Source: Flavobacterium yafengii
GTDB taxonomy: Bacteria > Bacteroidota > Bacteroidia > Flavobacteriales > Flavobacteriaceae
DNA: 64,000 bases
NCBI RefSeq assembly: GCF_030010375.1
Contig: NZ_JASCRY010000002.1
Span: 614,830 to 678,829, forward strand
Direction: 5' to 3'
A program made the position numbers and the translations under genes. The notes beneath the pieces are model-generated. The model saw nothing but the letters and a program-made list of their open reading frames with translations, made no database searches and was not told the DNA's origin. Below are positions 27,547 through 36,525 of the stretch, one piece after another. Each line of letters starts with the position of its first letter. The first letter of the stretch is position 1.

Positions 27547-29754
27547 ATGTATCATTTACGTATTGTTTTATTACTATTGTTTGGATTAAATTATTTTGGG
27601 GATAATTCAATTGCACAGACAAGAACATATTCTAAAAAAGAAATCACTAGGCTAACGGATGAGGCTTCCAAATACTTAAAGGAGGCTAATTTTGAAAAAT
27701 CTTTGGATATTTCTAAATTGGCGCTTCGTTCCTCTATTAATTCTAATGATTTATATTCAACAGCCGTTTCCTATATTACAATTGCTGCAAATTATGCTGA
27801 AATGGCTGAATTTGATAAAGCAATATTCTTCTACAATAAAAGTTTGTCCTACGCCACTAAAACCAATAATGACACGTTAAAAAAACGGATAAATAATAAT
27901 TTAGGCAATATTTATTGTTTTGAAAAAAAGCAATATGAAAAAGGGATAAGTTTTTATGAAAACTCACTTAAGTACAGTCAGAAATTAGCGGATACTAATC
28001 AGGTTTTTATGACTAAGCTCAATATTGCTTGGGCTTATTTTGATATTGGTCTTTTTGAGAAAGGTTTTCCAAGTTTAGAATTTATCAACAAATACAATAA
28101 AAAACATGGTGATGAATCAACCGCTGTAGCTGTGAACATGTTGAATGGAATGTATTACGGTTACAAAGGAAACGACAGTAAAGCGACATCATCCTTTTTG
28201 AATGCCATAAAATTTGGAAATGAAGGGAATGAAAAATCAGATTTATCCTTTTCATATCTTGAATATTCAAAATATTTATTAAAAAAAGGAGATTATAAAA
28301 ACGCGTATGAAAATCTCGCACGTTACAACATCATTACTGACGAACTATACAACAAGGAAAAAATTAAGAAAGCTAATTTAGCCGGAATTAATTTAGAATT
28401 AGATGAATATAAAAGAGAAATTGACAAAATTGAAACGGAGAAAGAAGCTCAACTTCAAAGTTTAAGGAAATCAAAAATCATTGTTCTGCTATTTGGAATA
28501 GTTTTTTGCATTTTATTATTATTGCTCTACACATTATTCAAGAATAATAATTTTAAGAAAAAAGCCAATGCGGAGCTTTCTCAAACAAATATAGAATTGC
28601 TGATTGCTAAAGAAAAAGCAGAAGAAGCTACCGTATTAAAATCACAATTTGTCTCTACAATCAGCCATGAATTAAGAACTCCTTTATACGGTGTGGTAGG
28701 AATTACCAATATGTTGCTTGATGAACATAAAGAATTAGTGAATAGCCCTCATTTAAGTTCTCTTAAATTTTCAGCAAGATATTTACTATCATTAGTGAAT
28801 GATATTCTGCAAATAAATAAAATTGAAGACAATAGAATTATTCTTGAAAATTTGACTTTTAATATTTCTGATGAAATTAATATGATTAAAAGTTCATTGT
28901 CTTTTATAGCAAAAACAAATGACAATCTTGTTCAGGTGGATGTTGATCCTAATATTCCGGAATACTTAATTGGGGATAAGTTAAGGCTTTCTCAAATCAT
29001 TATGAATTTGGTTAGTAATGCATTGAAATTCACAAAAAAAGGAGAAGTAATCATAAGTGTAAACTTGGTGCGAGTAGAAGGAAAATCTCATTTTCTGGAA
29101 TTTAAAATCCAAGATAACGGAATAGGAATTCACACTGCTGATCAAGAAAAGATTTTTGATAAATTTGTTCAGGTTGGCAGAAAAGAAACTGATTATCAAG
29201 GAACCGGTTTAGGGCTTTCCATTGTAAAACAACTGTTAGGATTATTTAATAGTGATATTTCGCTCGAAAGTGCTGTAGGAAAAGGAACGTCATTCAAATT
29301 TGTAATTGCATTTGAATTTAATCCTGAGCGAACAACGGAGATTATCAATAACATCCTAGTAGATATGAGTTCAACCCAAGTAGTTAATGTTTTAGTAGTA
29401 GAAGATAATCATATCAATCAAGTTATTACAAGAAAAACTATAGAAAAAAACAACTATAAATGTAGTGTTGTTGACAATGGTTATGCTGCATTGGAAATAT
29501 TAGAAAAAGAGAATTTTGATGTAATATTGATGGATATAAATATGCCTTTAATTAATGGTTTTGAAACAACCAGAAAGATTCGCCTTAAAGGTATCGATAT
29601 CCCAATTGTAGCATTAACGGCATTTGATAAAGCCGAAATAACCGAAGAAGCTCTTTCTGCCGGAATCAATGATATCATCATAAAACCTTTTGATTCGATT
29701 AAATTATTTGAAATCATCAGTATTCTAATATCAAAACCTAAAAGTATAGCTTGA
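27547..29754 (+). CDS. TPR-containing hybrid histidine kinase/response regulator
   Basis: A large one-gene signalling protein of 735 residues. A signal peptide leads to periplasmic TPR-like repeats (about 45-300), then one membrane helix (about 312-332). A short coiled coil follows, then the dimerisation/phosphoacceptor H-box 'TISHELRTPLYGVVG'. The ATP-binding domain has N, G1 ('DNGIGI') and G2 ('GTGLGLSIVKQL') boxes. A C-terminal receiver (about 610-730) contains 'VVEDN', the phospho-Asp in 'LMDINMPL', and Lys in 'IIKPF'. There is no HPt or DNA-binding domain, so output must go through another protein. Start chosen at ATG 27547, two codons after an in-frame TTG. Confidence 0.93.
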   Translation: MYHLRIVLLLLFGLNYFGDNSIAQTRTYSKKEITRLTDEASKYLKEANFEKSLDISKLALRSSINSNDLYSTAVSYITIAANYAEMAEFDKAIFFYNKSLSYATKTNNDTLKKRINNNLGNIYCFEKKQYEKGISFYENSLKYSQKLADTNQVFMTKLNIAWAYFDIGLFEKGFPSLEFINKYNKKHGDESTAVAVNMLNGMYYGYKGNDSKATSSFLNAIKFGNEGNEKSDLSFSYLEYSKYLLKKGDYKNAYENLARYNIITDELYNKEKIKKANLAGINLELDEYKREIDKIETEKEAQLQSLRKSKIIVLLFGIVFCILLLLLYTLFKNNNFKKKANAELSQTNIELLIAKEKAEEATVLKSQFVSTISHELRTPLYGVVGITNMLLDEHKELVNSPHLSSLKFSARYLLSLVNDILQINKIEDNRIILENLTFNISDEINMIKSSLSFIAKTNDNLVQVDVDPNIPEYLIGDKLRLSQIIMNLVSNALKFTKKGEVIISVNLVRVEGKSHFLEFKIQDNGIGIHTADQEKIFDKFVQVGRKETDYQGTGLGLSIVKQLLGLFNSDISLESAVGKGTSFKFVIAFEFNPERTTEIINNILVDMSSTQVVNVLVVEDNHINQVITRKTIEKNNYKCSVVDNGYAALEILEKENFDVILMDINMPLINGFETTRKIRLKGIDIPIVALTAFDKAEITEEALSAGINDIIIKPFDSIKLFEIISILISKPKSIA

Positions 29755-29813
29755 TTCATATTTTATAATCTTGCTTTAAAATTTTTTGATTTGAATAGAT
29801 TTTTAATAAAATC

Positions 29814-29866
29814 AAAATCGTTAAACCTTCGAAACCAGTTACTGATTCTAACGATTTAACGATTTT
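29814..29866. repeat. Inverted repeat between converging genes
   Basis: AAAATCGTTAAA (29814-29825) and TTTAACGATTTT (29855-29866) are perfect 12-bp arms around 29 nt, in the space between the hybrid kinase and hsp20. It may act as a bidirectional terminator; the TTTAACGATTT unit recalls the repeats at 13.4 and 56.8 kb. Confidence 0.6.
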
Positions 29867-29900
29867 AATGAATTATTTAATGGTTTAAATTAAATATTAT

Positions 29901-30353
29901 TTATTTGATGGCTATAGTTTTATGTGCTTTTTTCATACTATTTTCTTTTTTGGTAATGTCCACATGCAAAATTCCATCTTTATAACTGGCTTCAACTTTA
30001 CTTTCATCAATGTATTCCGGTAAAGTAAAAGTTCTGCAAAATGATTGATAATTAAATTCTTTACGAACGTAATTATCTTTTTTTCTAGTTTCCTCTTTTT
30101 CTTGCTTTATTTCGGATGAAATCATGAGCATGTTATTCTCAATTTCAACTTTAAAATCTTCTTTTTTCATTCCCGGAGCTGCTAATTCCACTTGTAATTT
30201 ATCATCTGTTTCTTTTAAGTTTACTGATGGTAAATTACTGCCAATAGCAGTAAAATTTTTATCATTCCAATCAAAAAGATCTCTTGAAATAAAATCATCG
30301 AAAAATGTATTCACTGTTGGAAATAAACCGTTTCTTTTTACTAAAGTTTCCAT
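29901..30353 (-). CDS. Hsp20/alpha-crystallin small heat-shock protein
   Basis: A 150-residue ATP-independent holdase chaperone. The alpha-crystallin domain (about 40-145) has 'LPSVNLKETDDKLQVELAAPGMKKEDFKVEIENN', typical of the N-terminal half, and 'ASYKDGILHVDITKKE' at the end. The last residues include an I-x-I-like motif (TIAIK), used for oligomer contacts. It has a good promoter immediately upstream. Standalone gene, converging with the hybrid kinase. Confidence 0.95.
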   Translation of the reverse strand: METLVKRNGLFPTVNTFFDDFISRDLFDWNDKNFTAIGSNLPSVNLKETDDKLQVELAAPGMKKEDFKVEIENNMLMISSEIKQEKEETRKKDNYVRKEFNYQSFCRTFTLPEYIDESKVEASYKDGILHVDITKKENSMKKAHKTIAIK

Positions 30354-30388
30354 AGTTTTATGTTTTAATTATTTGAAATAAGTTGAAT

Positions 30389-30417
30389 CAAATTTAATGA
30401 TATTATTTATTTACAAA
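30389..30417 (-). promoter_or_regulatory. Promoter of hsp20
   Basis: On the minus strand TTTG (30414-30417), 17 bp, then TAAATTTG (30389-30396), matching the Bacteroidetes vegetative consensus; 35 nt before the ATG. No heat-shock (CIRCE) element was seen. Confidence 0.7.
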
Positions 30418-30527
30418 TATTTTTTAACTTATAAAACGTTGAAAATTAGATTATTAACGATTAAGTGCGTTTTTTTTCAAAACTTAAAAAGGTATTTCTT
30501 ACGGATGAAAAATAAGTCCTAAATATT

Positions 30528-31781
30528 CTAATACCAGCGCTTTTTATTTTGTTTTGAAACCTCTGACTTTCTTGATTTGTGAGCTCCACCACTACGGTTT
30601 GAATTTTTTTGTTGCGAACCAGGAGCAGTTTCCGGACTTCCAGAATGCCAATGATAAGGGTGGTCATTTACAGTTTTTACATCCACTTTTATTAGTTTTT
30701 GGATGTCTTTCCAATAGGTATGTTCGTCCTTACTGCAAAAAGAAATTGCAATACCTCCATTTCCAGCACGACCAGTTCTACCAATACGGTGAACATACGT
30801 TTCAGGAATATTAGGTAAATCAAAATTGATTACAAAAGGCAATTGGTCAATATCAATTCCACGGGCTGCAATATCAGTAGCTACGAGAACACCAACTTCT
30901 TTATTTTTGAAAGCATCCAAAACGCGTTGTCTTGCATTTTGTGATTTGTCACCGTGAATGGCTTCTGCGGCAATATTGTTTTTTCGCAATGCTTTTACAA
31001 CATTATCAGCACCGTGCTTGGTTCTTGAAAAAACCAAAATATCGGAAAGATTTTCATTTTTAATTAAATGATATAGTAAGTTTCTTTTTTCTGTTTTTTC
31101 AACAAAATAAACGCGTTGCTCTACATTTTCGGCAGTAGAAGATACTGGAGAAACGGTAACTGTTGCAGGATCAGTCAAAAACATTTCAGCTAATTCTCGG
31201 ATAGCGATTGGCATCGTAGCTGAGAAAAATAATGTTTGTCTGTTTTTTGGCGTAAGCTTTACAATTTTCTTTACATCATTTACAAATCCCATATCTAGCA
31301 TTTGATCTGCTTCGTCAAGAACTAAAGTATGCAAATGGTCTAAATCAATAAAACCTTGTTTGTGTAAATCAAGAAGTCTTCCAGGTGTAGCAATCAAAAT
31401 ATCGACACCATTTTTTAAAGTATCTACTTGCGGATTTTGTGAAACTCCACCAAAAATGGTAAGTTGCGTCAGGTTTGTATATTTTCCGTATGTATCAAAG
31501 CTTTGTCCAATTTGAACAGCTAATTCTCTTGTAGGAGTAACTACTAAAGCACGAATTTGTTTGGCTTTTTTTGAAGAACCTACAATTCGGTGTAATTGAT
31601 GTATAATTGGAATAGCAAATGCGGCAGTTTTCCCAGTTCCGGTTTGTGCGCAACCTATTAAATCTTTTCCAGATAATACAATTGGGATAGATTGTTCTTG
31701 AATAGGAGTTGGATTAATATAGCCTTGTTCAAATACGGCTTTTTGTATACTTTTTGAGAGTGATAAATCTTCGAATAACAT
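30528..31781 (-). CDS. DEAD-box ATP-dependent RNA helicase (RhlE-like)
   Basis: An ATP-dependent RNA helicase of 417 residues. The start at 31781 ('MLFEDLSLSKSIQKAV') is preferred over the in-frame ATG 7 codons earlier. Motifs in order: Q motif ('INPTPIQEQSIP'), GTGKT, PTRELA, TPGR, DEAD, SAT, ARGID and HRIGRTGRAG. The C-terminal tail is basic and Ser/Gly/Asn-rich, as in RhlE-type cold-shock and ribosome-assembly helicases. A -7 box on the minus strand (CAAAGATA in plus orientation, 31827-31834) lies about 45 bp upstream. Confidence 0.93.
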   Translation of the reverse strand: MLFEDLSLSKSIQKAVFEQGYINPTPIQEQSIPIVLSGKDLIGCAQTGTGKTAAFAIPIIHQLHRIVGSSKKAKQIRALVVTPTRELAVQIGQSFDTYGKYTNLTQLTIFGGVSQNPQVDTLKNGVDILIATPGRLLDLHKQGFIDLDHLHTLVLDEADQMLDMGFVNDVKKIVKLTPKNRQTLFFSATMPIAIRELAEMFLTDPATVTVSPVSSTAENVEQRVYFVEKTEKRNLLYHLIKNENLSDILVFSRTKHGADNVVKALRKNNIAAEAIHGDKSQNARQRVLDAFKNKEVGVLVATDIAARGIDIDQLPFVINFDLPNIPETYVHRIGRTGRAGNGGIAISFCSKDEHTYWKDIQKLIKVDVKTVNDHPYHWHSGSPETAPGSQQKNSNRSGGAHKSRKSEVSKQNKKRWY

Positions 31782-31878
31782 ATTTTTGGTATTAAATATC
31801 ATGTATTAAGTACATAGATAGTGCAGCAAAGATAGTATTATTATTTTGGATGATAATTTATATGGTATTTGGGATTAG

Positions 31879-31905
31879 AATTTCTGGATTTTAAATCCAG
31901 AAATT
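31879..31905. repeat. Perfect hairpin downstream of hutG-like gene
   Basis: AATTTCTGGATTT (31879-31891) and AAATCCAGAAATT (31893-31905) are complementary. It lies 16 nt past the hutG stop; no T-run follows, so a terminator role is uncertain. Confidence 0.5.
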
Positions 31906-31920
31906 CATCAATAAAATTGA

Positions 31921-32952
31921 CTATATAGTATTTGATTTAATAAAATCAGTTACTAAATATCCTATAAGTTTACCTATTAAATGGTTGTTTTTTTCTTCGC
32001 CTAAATCCGGTGCGCCCTCGCAAATGTGTAAATAGGTTGCATTTTTGTTTTTTGCAAAATAGGAAATAAACTGGCGTAGTTGCTCCACAGAAAAACCACT
32101 CAAAGTCATTGCGCTACAAGCAATATTAGGAATCGAATCTAAATCGATCTCAATTCCAAAAAAGTCATCATTTATAAACTCTAAAGCTTGAGCCATTTCT
32201 AGATTAAAATCTTTTTCTTTTCGAATGTTTATGCTGTCATATGTATTGTAGCGCACACGGTCTTCTATTTTTTTAATTATATCCAATACACTTTTGGAAG
32301 TGTAATTTTCGTGTAAACCAAAAATAAAATATTTTTTTAAAAATCCTTCTTCAAATGCATACGAAAAACCATTACCGCTATGACGTCCTTCTAAAATTCT
32401 AAAATCAGAATGGGCATCAAAGTTTATAGCATTGATAGGTTTCCCTTTTGCAAGTGCAGATCCTTTTATGTTTCCATAGGAATTATTATGTCCACCACCT
32501 ATAATTATAGGAATTTTACCCAGTTTTATAATATTGAAAATTATATGAGAAACATCTTTATCAATTTTTTCGACTAATTGACTTAATTTAGATCGATCGT
32601 CAATATCATTAAAATCCAAATGCTCCACTTCTTTCATTTCGACGCTAACATTCAATTGACCTAAAACAAAAAGTTGGCTTCCTTTGCAAAATCTATTGTG
32701 CTGAATATTAGCGATACTTTTGATGGCGCTATCCCAAGCTGATGCTGCGCCAGGTCTACCAAAATTAGCTCTTATGCCTATGTCTTCCGGAATTCCAAAT
32801 AATACGTATTTTGCTTCGCAAGTTTTAAGAAACTCAACAGGATCGGTCTCTTTTGGAACAGTTATCATTTTCTCTCCAAATTTTATTTCACCACTTCTAT
32901 GGTTCGTAATTTTTGCAAGATCTTTGATAGTAAATGGGATGATTTTTTCCAT
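31921..32952 (-). CDS. Arginase-family formimidoylglutamase-like protein
   Basis: A 343-residue ureohydrolase-fold protein, probably hydrolysing N-formimidoyl-glutamate in histidine breakdown. Metal-binding motifs appear as GGGHNNSYG, NFDAHSDFR and EIDLDSI. The first motif has Asn where arginases have Asp, as seen in some flavobacterial formimidoylglutamases. The start at 32952 (MEKIIPFTIKDL) is preferred; an upstream in-frame ATG adds 8 residues. The second histidine-pathway gene (hutI) is 1 kb away on the same strand, with a plus-strand gene between them. Confidence 0.75.
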   Translation of the reverse strand: MEKIIPFTIKDLAKITNHRSGEIKFGEKMITVPKETDPVEFLKTCEAKYVLFGIPEDIGIRANFGRPGAASAWDSAIKSIANIQHNRFCKGSQLFVLGQLNVSVEMKEVEHLDFNDIDDRSKLSQLVEKIDKDVSHIIFNIIKLGKIPIIIGGGHNNSYGNIKGSALAKGKPINAINFDAHSDFRILEGRHSGNGFSYAFEEGFLKKYFIFGLHENYTSKSVLDIIKKIEDRVRYNTYDSINIRKEKDFNLEMAQALEFINDDFFGIEIDLDSIPNIACSAMTLSGFSVEQLRQFISYFAKNKNATYLHICEGAPDLGEEKNNHLIGKLIGYLVTDFIKSNTI

Positions 32953-33024
32953 TAAAAAAAATATTTTTTTTCCCAAAAATAATATAATTACGTTAACTTA
33001 CGTTATTACGTGGTTATATATTGT

Positions 33025-33032
33025 TAAATTTG
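33025..33032 (+). promoter_or_regulatory. -7 box (TAAATTTG) of coiled-coil protein gene
   Basis: Exact TAnnTTTG match 26 nt before the ATG at 33059. No -33 element is obvious. Confidence 0.45.
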
Positions 33033-33058
33033 TAAAATAAATTAAATTAAATTAAAAG

Positions 33059-33943
33059 ATGGAAAATCAAAAAAGCAGTTCAAGTCTTAAAGCGGTTATA
33101 GCAGTATTAGCTATTTTATTAGTGGGAAGTTTAGTTTATATTTTTAAAATGACTTCAGATACCGAAATCGTAAAAACAGAATTGAAATCCACATTAACTG
33201 AAAAAGAATCAGTTATGAAAGATCTACAAGAGTTAAAATCAACGTATGATGCTGCAATTGCAGAAAACACATCAATGTCTGATGAGTTGATTCAAGAAAG
33301 AGATAAAGTGGTAAACTTAATGTCTGATTTAAGTAAATCGAAAGGCGATGTAGCTACTATGTCAAAGTATAAAACACAATTTAATGCCTTACAAGGAAAT
33401 ATGAAGGTTTTAATGGCTGAAAATGATAACCTAAAAAAGGCAAATACAACGCTTACTACGCAACGTGATAGTACAGTTGTGGTATTAGGAGAGACTAAAA
33501 AGAATGTTGAAGTATTAACAGGTCAAAATGAAGAATTAGCGAAAGCGGTTGAAATTGGTTCAAAATTGACGGTTTTAAACACTAGAGGTTCTGCTTTTAA
33601 ATTAAGAAGTTCTGGTAAACAAATCGAGACTGATAAAGCGAGCAGAGCTGATGTTCTTAGAGTTAATTTTACTATTGCTGAAAATCAAATTGCTAAATCA
33701 GGGGATAAAACATATTATGTTCAAGTAATTGATAGTAAAAACAATGTTTTAGGCGATAAAAAAACAGAGACTTTTGGCGATAATACTTTAACCTATAGTT
33801 TTTTAACGAATGTTAAATATGAAAATAAAACAATTCAAGTTTCTGAGGATTTAAAAGGAAGAGACTTTGCCAAAGGAACGTATTACATCAATATTTTTGA
33901 TAGAGATATATTGGTTTCTAAAACAAGTTTTGTTTTAAGATAG
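33059..33943 (+). CDS. Membrane-anchored coiled-coil protein of unknown function
   Basis: A 294-residue protein with one N-terminal membrane helix (about 12-30), so the rest is probably periplasmic. Residues about 35-165 form a long coiled coil rich in Glu, Lys and Thr. The last 120 residues form a beta-rich domain ('VLRVNFTIAENQIAKSGDKTYYVQVIDSKNNVLG'). Homologues in Flavobacteria are sometimes labelled as chromosome-partitioning proteins, but no ATPase or DNA-binding motif is visible. It lies between hutG- and hutI-like genes on the opposite strand and ends in a strong bidirectional terminator. Confidence 0.8.
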   Translation: MENQKSSSSLKAVIAVLAILLVGSLVYIFKMTSDTEIVKTELKSTLTEKESVMKDLQELKSTYDAAIAENTSMSDELIQERDKVVNLMSDLSKSKGDVATMSKYKTQFNALQGNMKVLMAENDNLKKANTTLTTQRDSTVVVLGETKKNVEVLTGQNEELAKAVEIGSKLTVLNTRGSAFKLRSSGKQIETDKASRADVLRVNFTIAENQIAKSGDKTYYVQVIDSKNNVLGDKKTETFGDNTLTYSFLTNVKYENKTIQVSEDLKGRDFAKGTYYINIFDRDILVSKTSFVLR

Positions 33944-33965
33944 GAACAATATTAGACAGAATAAA

Positions 33966-33994
33966 AAAGAGGAACATAACGTTCCTCTTTTTTT
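33966..33994. terminator. Bidirectional terminator touching the hutI stop
   Basis: AAAGAGGAAC (33966-33975) and GTTCCTCTTT (33981-33990) form a 10-bp stem with a 5-nt loop, A-run on the left and T-run on the right. The T-run overlaps the hutI stop codon at 33993-33995. Confidence 0.9.
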
Positions 33995-35231
33995 ATGCGA
34001 AAATTTCACCTTCTATCAATACAGTGTCAATTAGATTACTACCAAAAGCATACGGTAATTGATAGTAGGAGGGAATAGGTTTAGTGAGTATAAGGTTAGC
34101 TTTTTTACCAATAGTTATGCTTCCGTGGGTTTCTGAAATCCCAATAGCGTAGGCTCCGTTTATTGTGGCCGCATTTATGGCTTCTTCGGGAGTCATTTTC
34201 ATTTTGATACAAGCAGTTGCAACTACAAAGTTCATATTTCCGGAAGGAGTAGAACCTGGATTATAATCGGTTGCAAGGGCGAGAGGAAGTCCGGCTGTTA
34301 TCATTTCTCGTGCTGGCGTATATGGAATACTTAAAAAATAAGAACACGAAGGCAGCGCCACTGGCATCGTTTCGGTATTTTTTAAAGCTTCAATATCTTC
34401 TGTTGTCATAACTTCTAGATGGTCTACAGAAAGGGCATTGTACTTTACACCTGCCTGAATTCCGCCAATAGAGTTGAACTGATTGACATGGATTTTTGGC
34501 TTTAAGCCAAATTTAATTCCAGCTTCCATGATTTGTTGGGTTTCATCAACAGTAAAATAACCCGTTTCACAAAATGCATCGATGAAGTTTGCCAGTTTGT
34601 ATTTTGCAATTTCAGGGAGCATTTCGTTGATGATTAAATCAATATAACCTTTGTGATTTGTTGCAAATTCCAATGGAAAAGCATGAGCTCCAAGAAAGGT
34701 TGCTTTTATAGTTATTGGATAGTTTTGAGCTAATCGCTGTATCACGCGAAGCATTTTCAATTCACCATCTACTGTCAATCCATATCCCGATTTAATTTCT
34801 ACAGCTCCAGTTCCTAAACGCATGACTTCTTCCAGCCTAGCTTTAGATTGGTTGTAGATTTCTTCTTCAGAGGATTCATTGAGTTTTTTAGCTGAATTTA
34901 AGATTCCTCCGCCACGATTGGCAATTTCTTCATAGGTCATGCCATTGATTCGGTCTACAAATTCCTGTTCTCGATTACCGGCATAAACAATATGCGTATG
35001 ACTGTCACACCAAGATGGTAAAACCATTTTCCCAGTGGCATCAATCGTTTTGTCAGCATCTGTTTCAGGTAGATTATCCATAGTACCAAAATCAGCAATT
35101 AAGTTGTCTTTAATTACTAAATAAGCATTTTTGAGAGTTGGAAGAATAGCCATTTCGGCACCGGAAACTTTAGCAATTGAAGTTTTCCGCACCTGAAGTA
35201 ATTCTTTTATATTGATAATTAACGTTGTCAT
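33993..35231 (-). CDS. hutI: Imidazolonepropionase
   Basis: Hydrolyses 4-imidazolone-5-propionate to N-formimidoyl-L-glutamate, the third step of histidine breakdown. A 412-residue amidohydrolase. The metal-binding 'CDSHTHIVYAG', 'VEIKSGYGL', 'IHVNQFN', 'SVDHLEVM' and 'LATDYNPGS' segments are typical of HutI. It lies 12 bp downstream of the glutaminyl-cyclase gene on the same strand. The product is the substrate expected for the hutG-like gene at 32 kb. hutH and hutU are not in this window. Confidence 0.96.
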   Translation of the reverse strand: MTTLIINIKELLQVRKTSIAKVSGAEMAILPTLKNAYLVIKDNLIADFGTMDNLPETDADKTIDATGKMVLPSWCDSHTHIVYAGNREQEFVDRINGMTYEEIANRGGGILNSAKKLNESSEEEIYNQSKARLEEVMRLGTGAVEIKSGYGLTVDGELKMLRVIQRLAQNYPITIKATFLGAHAFPLEFATNHKGYIDLIINEMLPEIAKYKLANFIDAFCETGYFTVDETQQIMEAGIKFGLKPKIHVNQFNSIGGIQAGVKYNALSVDHLEVMTTEDIEALKNTETMPVALPSCSYFLSIPYTPAREMITAGLPLALATDYNPGSTPSGNMNFVVATACIKMKMTPEEAINAATINGAYAIGISETHGSITIGKKANLILTKPIPSYYQLPYAFGSNLIDTVLIEGEIFA

Positions 35232-35243
35232 TTATATAAAAAA

Positions 35244-36317
35244 TTATTCTGAAACTTTGATTTCAAACATTTTATCCCAGTTTTTACCGGTTACAAAAAT
35301 GGTTTTTGTTTTTGGGTTGTAAGCAATTCCGTTTAAAACGTCAGTATCTTCTAATTTAGCAATTTTTGTAGTCAAATCTGCAAGATTGATTATTCCTTCT
35401 ACCGCTCCGTTTTTAGGGTTAATGACGGCAATAGCATCTTTTTGGTACACATTTCCATATATTTTTCCATCAATCCATTCCAGTTCATTAACTCCTTTTA
35501 CTTTAGATTTTAAAGAGTAAACATTGATATGGTCAATCGCTTTAAAAGTTTCAGGGTTTAATATGTGTATGGTTTCGGAACTATCAGTCATATATAAGTT
35601 TGTACCATTACTCACTAAACCCCAGCCTTCCATATTTTTGTAATACGGAACTGTTTTTTCTTTTTTGAAAGTATCTGCATTATAAACATACGCTTCATTA
35701 TTTTTCCATGTCAATTGGTAAACTTTATTATTTAGAATCGTAATCCCTTCGCCAAAATATTTAGCATCCAGTTCAACTTTCTTATAAACTTCTCCAGTTT
35801 TATAATTTGTTTTTCTTAAGCTGGAGATTCCTCTTTTTCCTGATGGGCCTGAACCATTTCCAGTTCCTTCATAAAGTGTATCACGGTAAAATTCTAGTCC
35901 TTGCGTGTACGCTTGAATATCATGTGGATACGTATTTACGATGGTATATTTCAATAATTTTGGTGCAATATTAGAAACTAATTCCACTCTTGAGGTAGCT
36001 TCAGAGCTTTGTCCCTCATAATACACTAGAGCCTTTAGGTTTTGATAGCCCAATTTTTGATCTTTTAATTCAAAAGTTAATTTGTCAACTCCTTTTTTGG
36101 AACCAATTTTTGTATCATTCACATAGTAAATAATACTGTCGATCGTTTTTGAATTTGAGTTCAAAATTTCCAAAGAAAGTGCCTCTTGAGGTTGGTATTG
36201 TTCCTTAAATTTTGAATTATCAAAGGTAAATAAAGAATTTTCACCTTTTTTTGTATCACCACAATTAACCAGTAAGGTTCCTAATAAAATGATAGATAGT
36301 ATGTTATAATTTTTCAT
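35244..36317 (-). CDS. Glutaminyl-peptide cyclotransferase (plant-type beta-propeller), lipoprotein
   Basis: Converts N-terminal Gln of proteins into pyroglutamate. The start at 36317 (MKNYNILSII) begins a lipoprotein signal peptide with lipobox LVNC (Cys at 19). The longer frame would run through the SRP RNA and is rejected. Of 357 residues, the last about 250 form the propeller with 'YPHDIQAYTQGLEF', 'FGEGITIL', 'EGWGLVSNG' and 'VNELEWIDGKIYGNVY', conserved in plant/bacterial glutaminyl cyclases. Many T9SS-exported proteins get an N-terminal pyroglutamate, which is a natural role here (inference). Confidence 0.9.
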   Translation of the reverse strand: MKNYNILSIILLGTLLVNCGDTKKGENSLFTFDNSKFKEQYQPQEALSLEILNSNSKTIDSIIYYVNDTKIGSKKGVDKLTFELKDQKLGYQNLKALVYYEGQSSEATSRVELVSNIAPKLLKYTIVNTYPHDIQAYTQGLEFYRDTLYEGTGNGSGPSGKRGISSLRKTNYKTGEVYKKVELDAKYFGEGITILNNKVYQLTWKNNEAYVYNADTFKKEKTVPYYKNMEGWGLVSNGTNLYMTDSSETIHILNPETFKAIDHINVYSLKSKVKGVNELEWIDGKIYGNVYQKDAIAVINPKNGAVEGIINLADLTTKIAKLEDTDVLNGIAYNPKTKTIFVTGKNWDKMFEIKVSE

Positions 36318-36372
36318 AGCGTAAAATTTGAATACCCCAATATACAACGTTATTTTAATAGCTGCAAAGCAC

Positions 36373-36402
36373 TTGCAAAAATATAAAAAGGTTGTATATT
36401 TG
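36373..36402 (+). promoter_or_regulatory. Promoter of the SRP RNA gene
   Basis: TTG (36373-36375), 19 bp, then TATATTTG (36395-36402): a perfect match to the Bacteroidetes consensus. The RNA begins within a few bases of it. Confidence 0.85.
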
Positions 36403-36403
36403 C

Positions 36404-36500
36404 ACCGGCAAGTCCTACACGACCAGCTCCTGCAGACTCCCCCAGGATGGGAACATAGCAAGGGTACGTGGTTGAGCGGTGCGATGTAGGTCGCTTGCCA
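36404..36500 (+). ncRNA. ffs: Signal recognition particle RNA, small bacterial type (4.5S)
   Basis: The RNA core of the signal recognition particle, which binds Ffh and targets membrane proteins. The ends GGCAAG (36407-36412) and CTTGCC (36494-36499) pair. Helix 8 is diagnostic: CAGG-AUG-GGAA-CAU-AGCA has the GGAA tetraloop, the 5' CAGG and 3' AGCA of the symmetric/asymmetric Ffh-binding loops, as in E. coli 4.5S RNA. Only the loop-closing base pairs differ. It is followed by a T-run and by a UUCG hairpin terminator. Length about 97 nt fits the small SRP class. Confidence 0.93.
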
Positions 36501-36525
36501 TTTTTTTTATTTCTTACAAAAGTAG

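Noticed and set aside
35244..36461. Longer frame of the glutaminyl cyclase reaching 36461
   Set aside because: It would run through the SRP RNA in antisense and adds Cys/Arg-rich non-conserved residues; the lipoprotein signal peptide at 36317 is the proper start.
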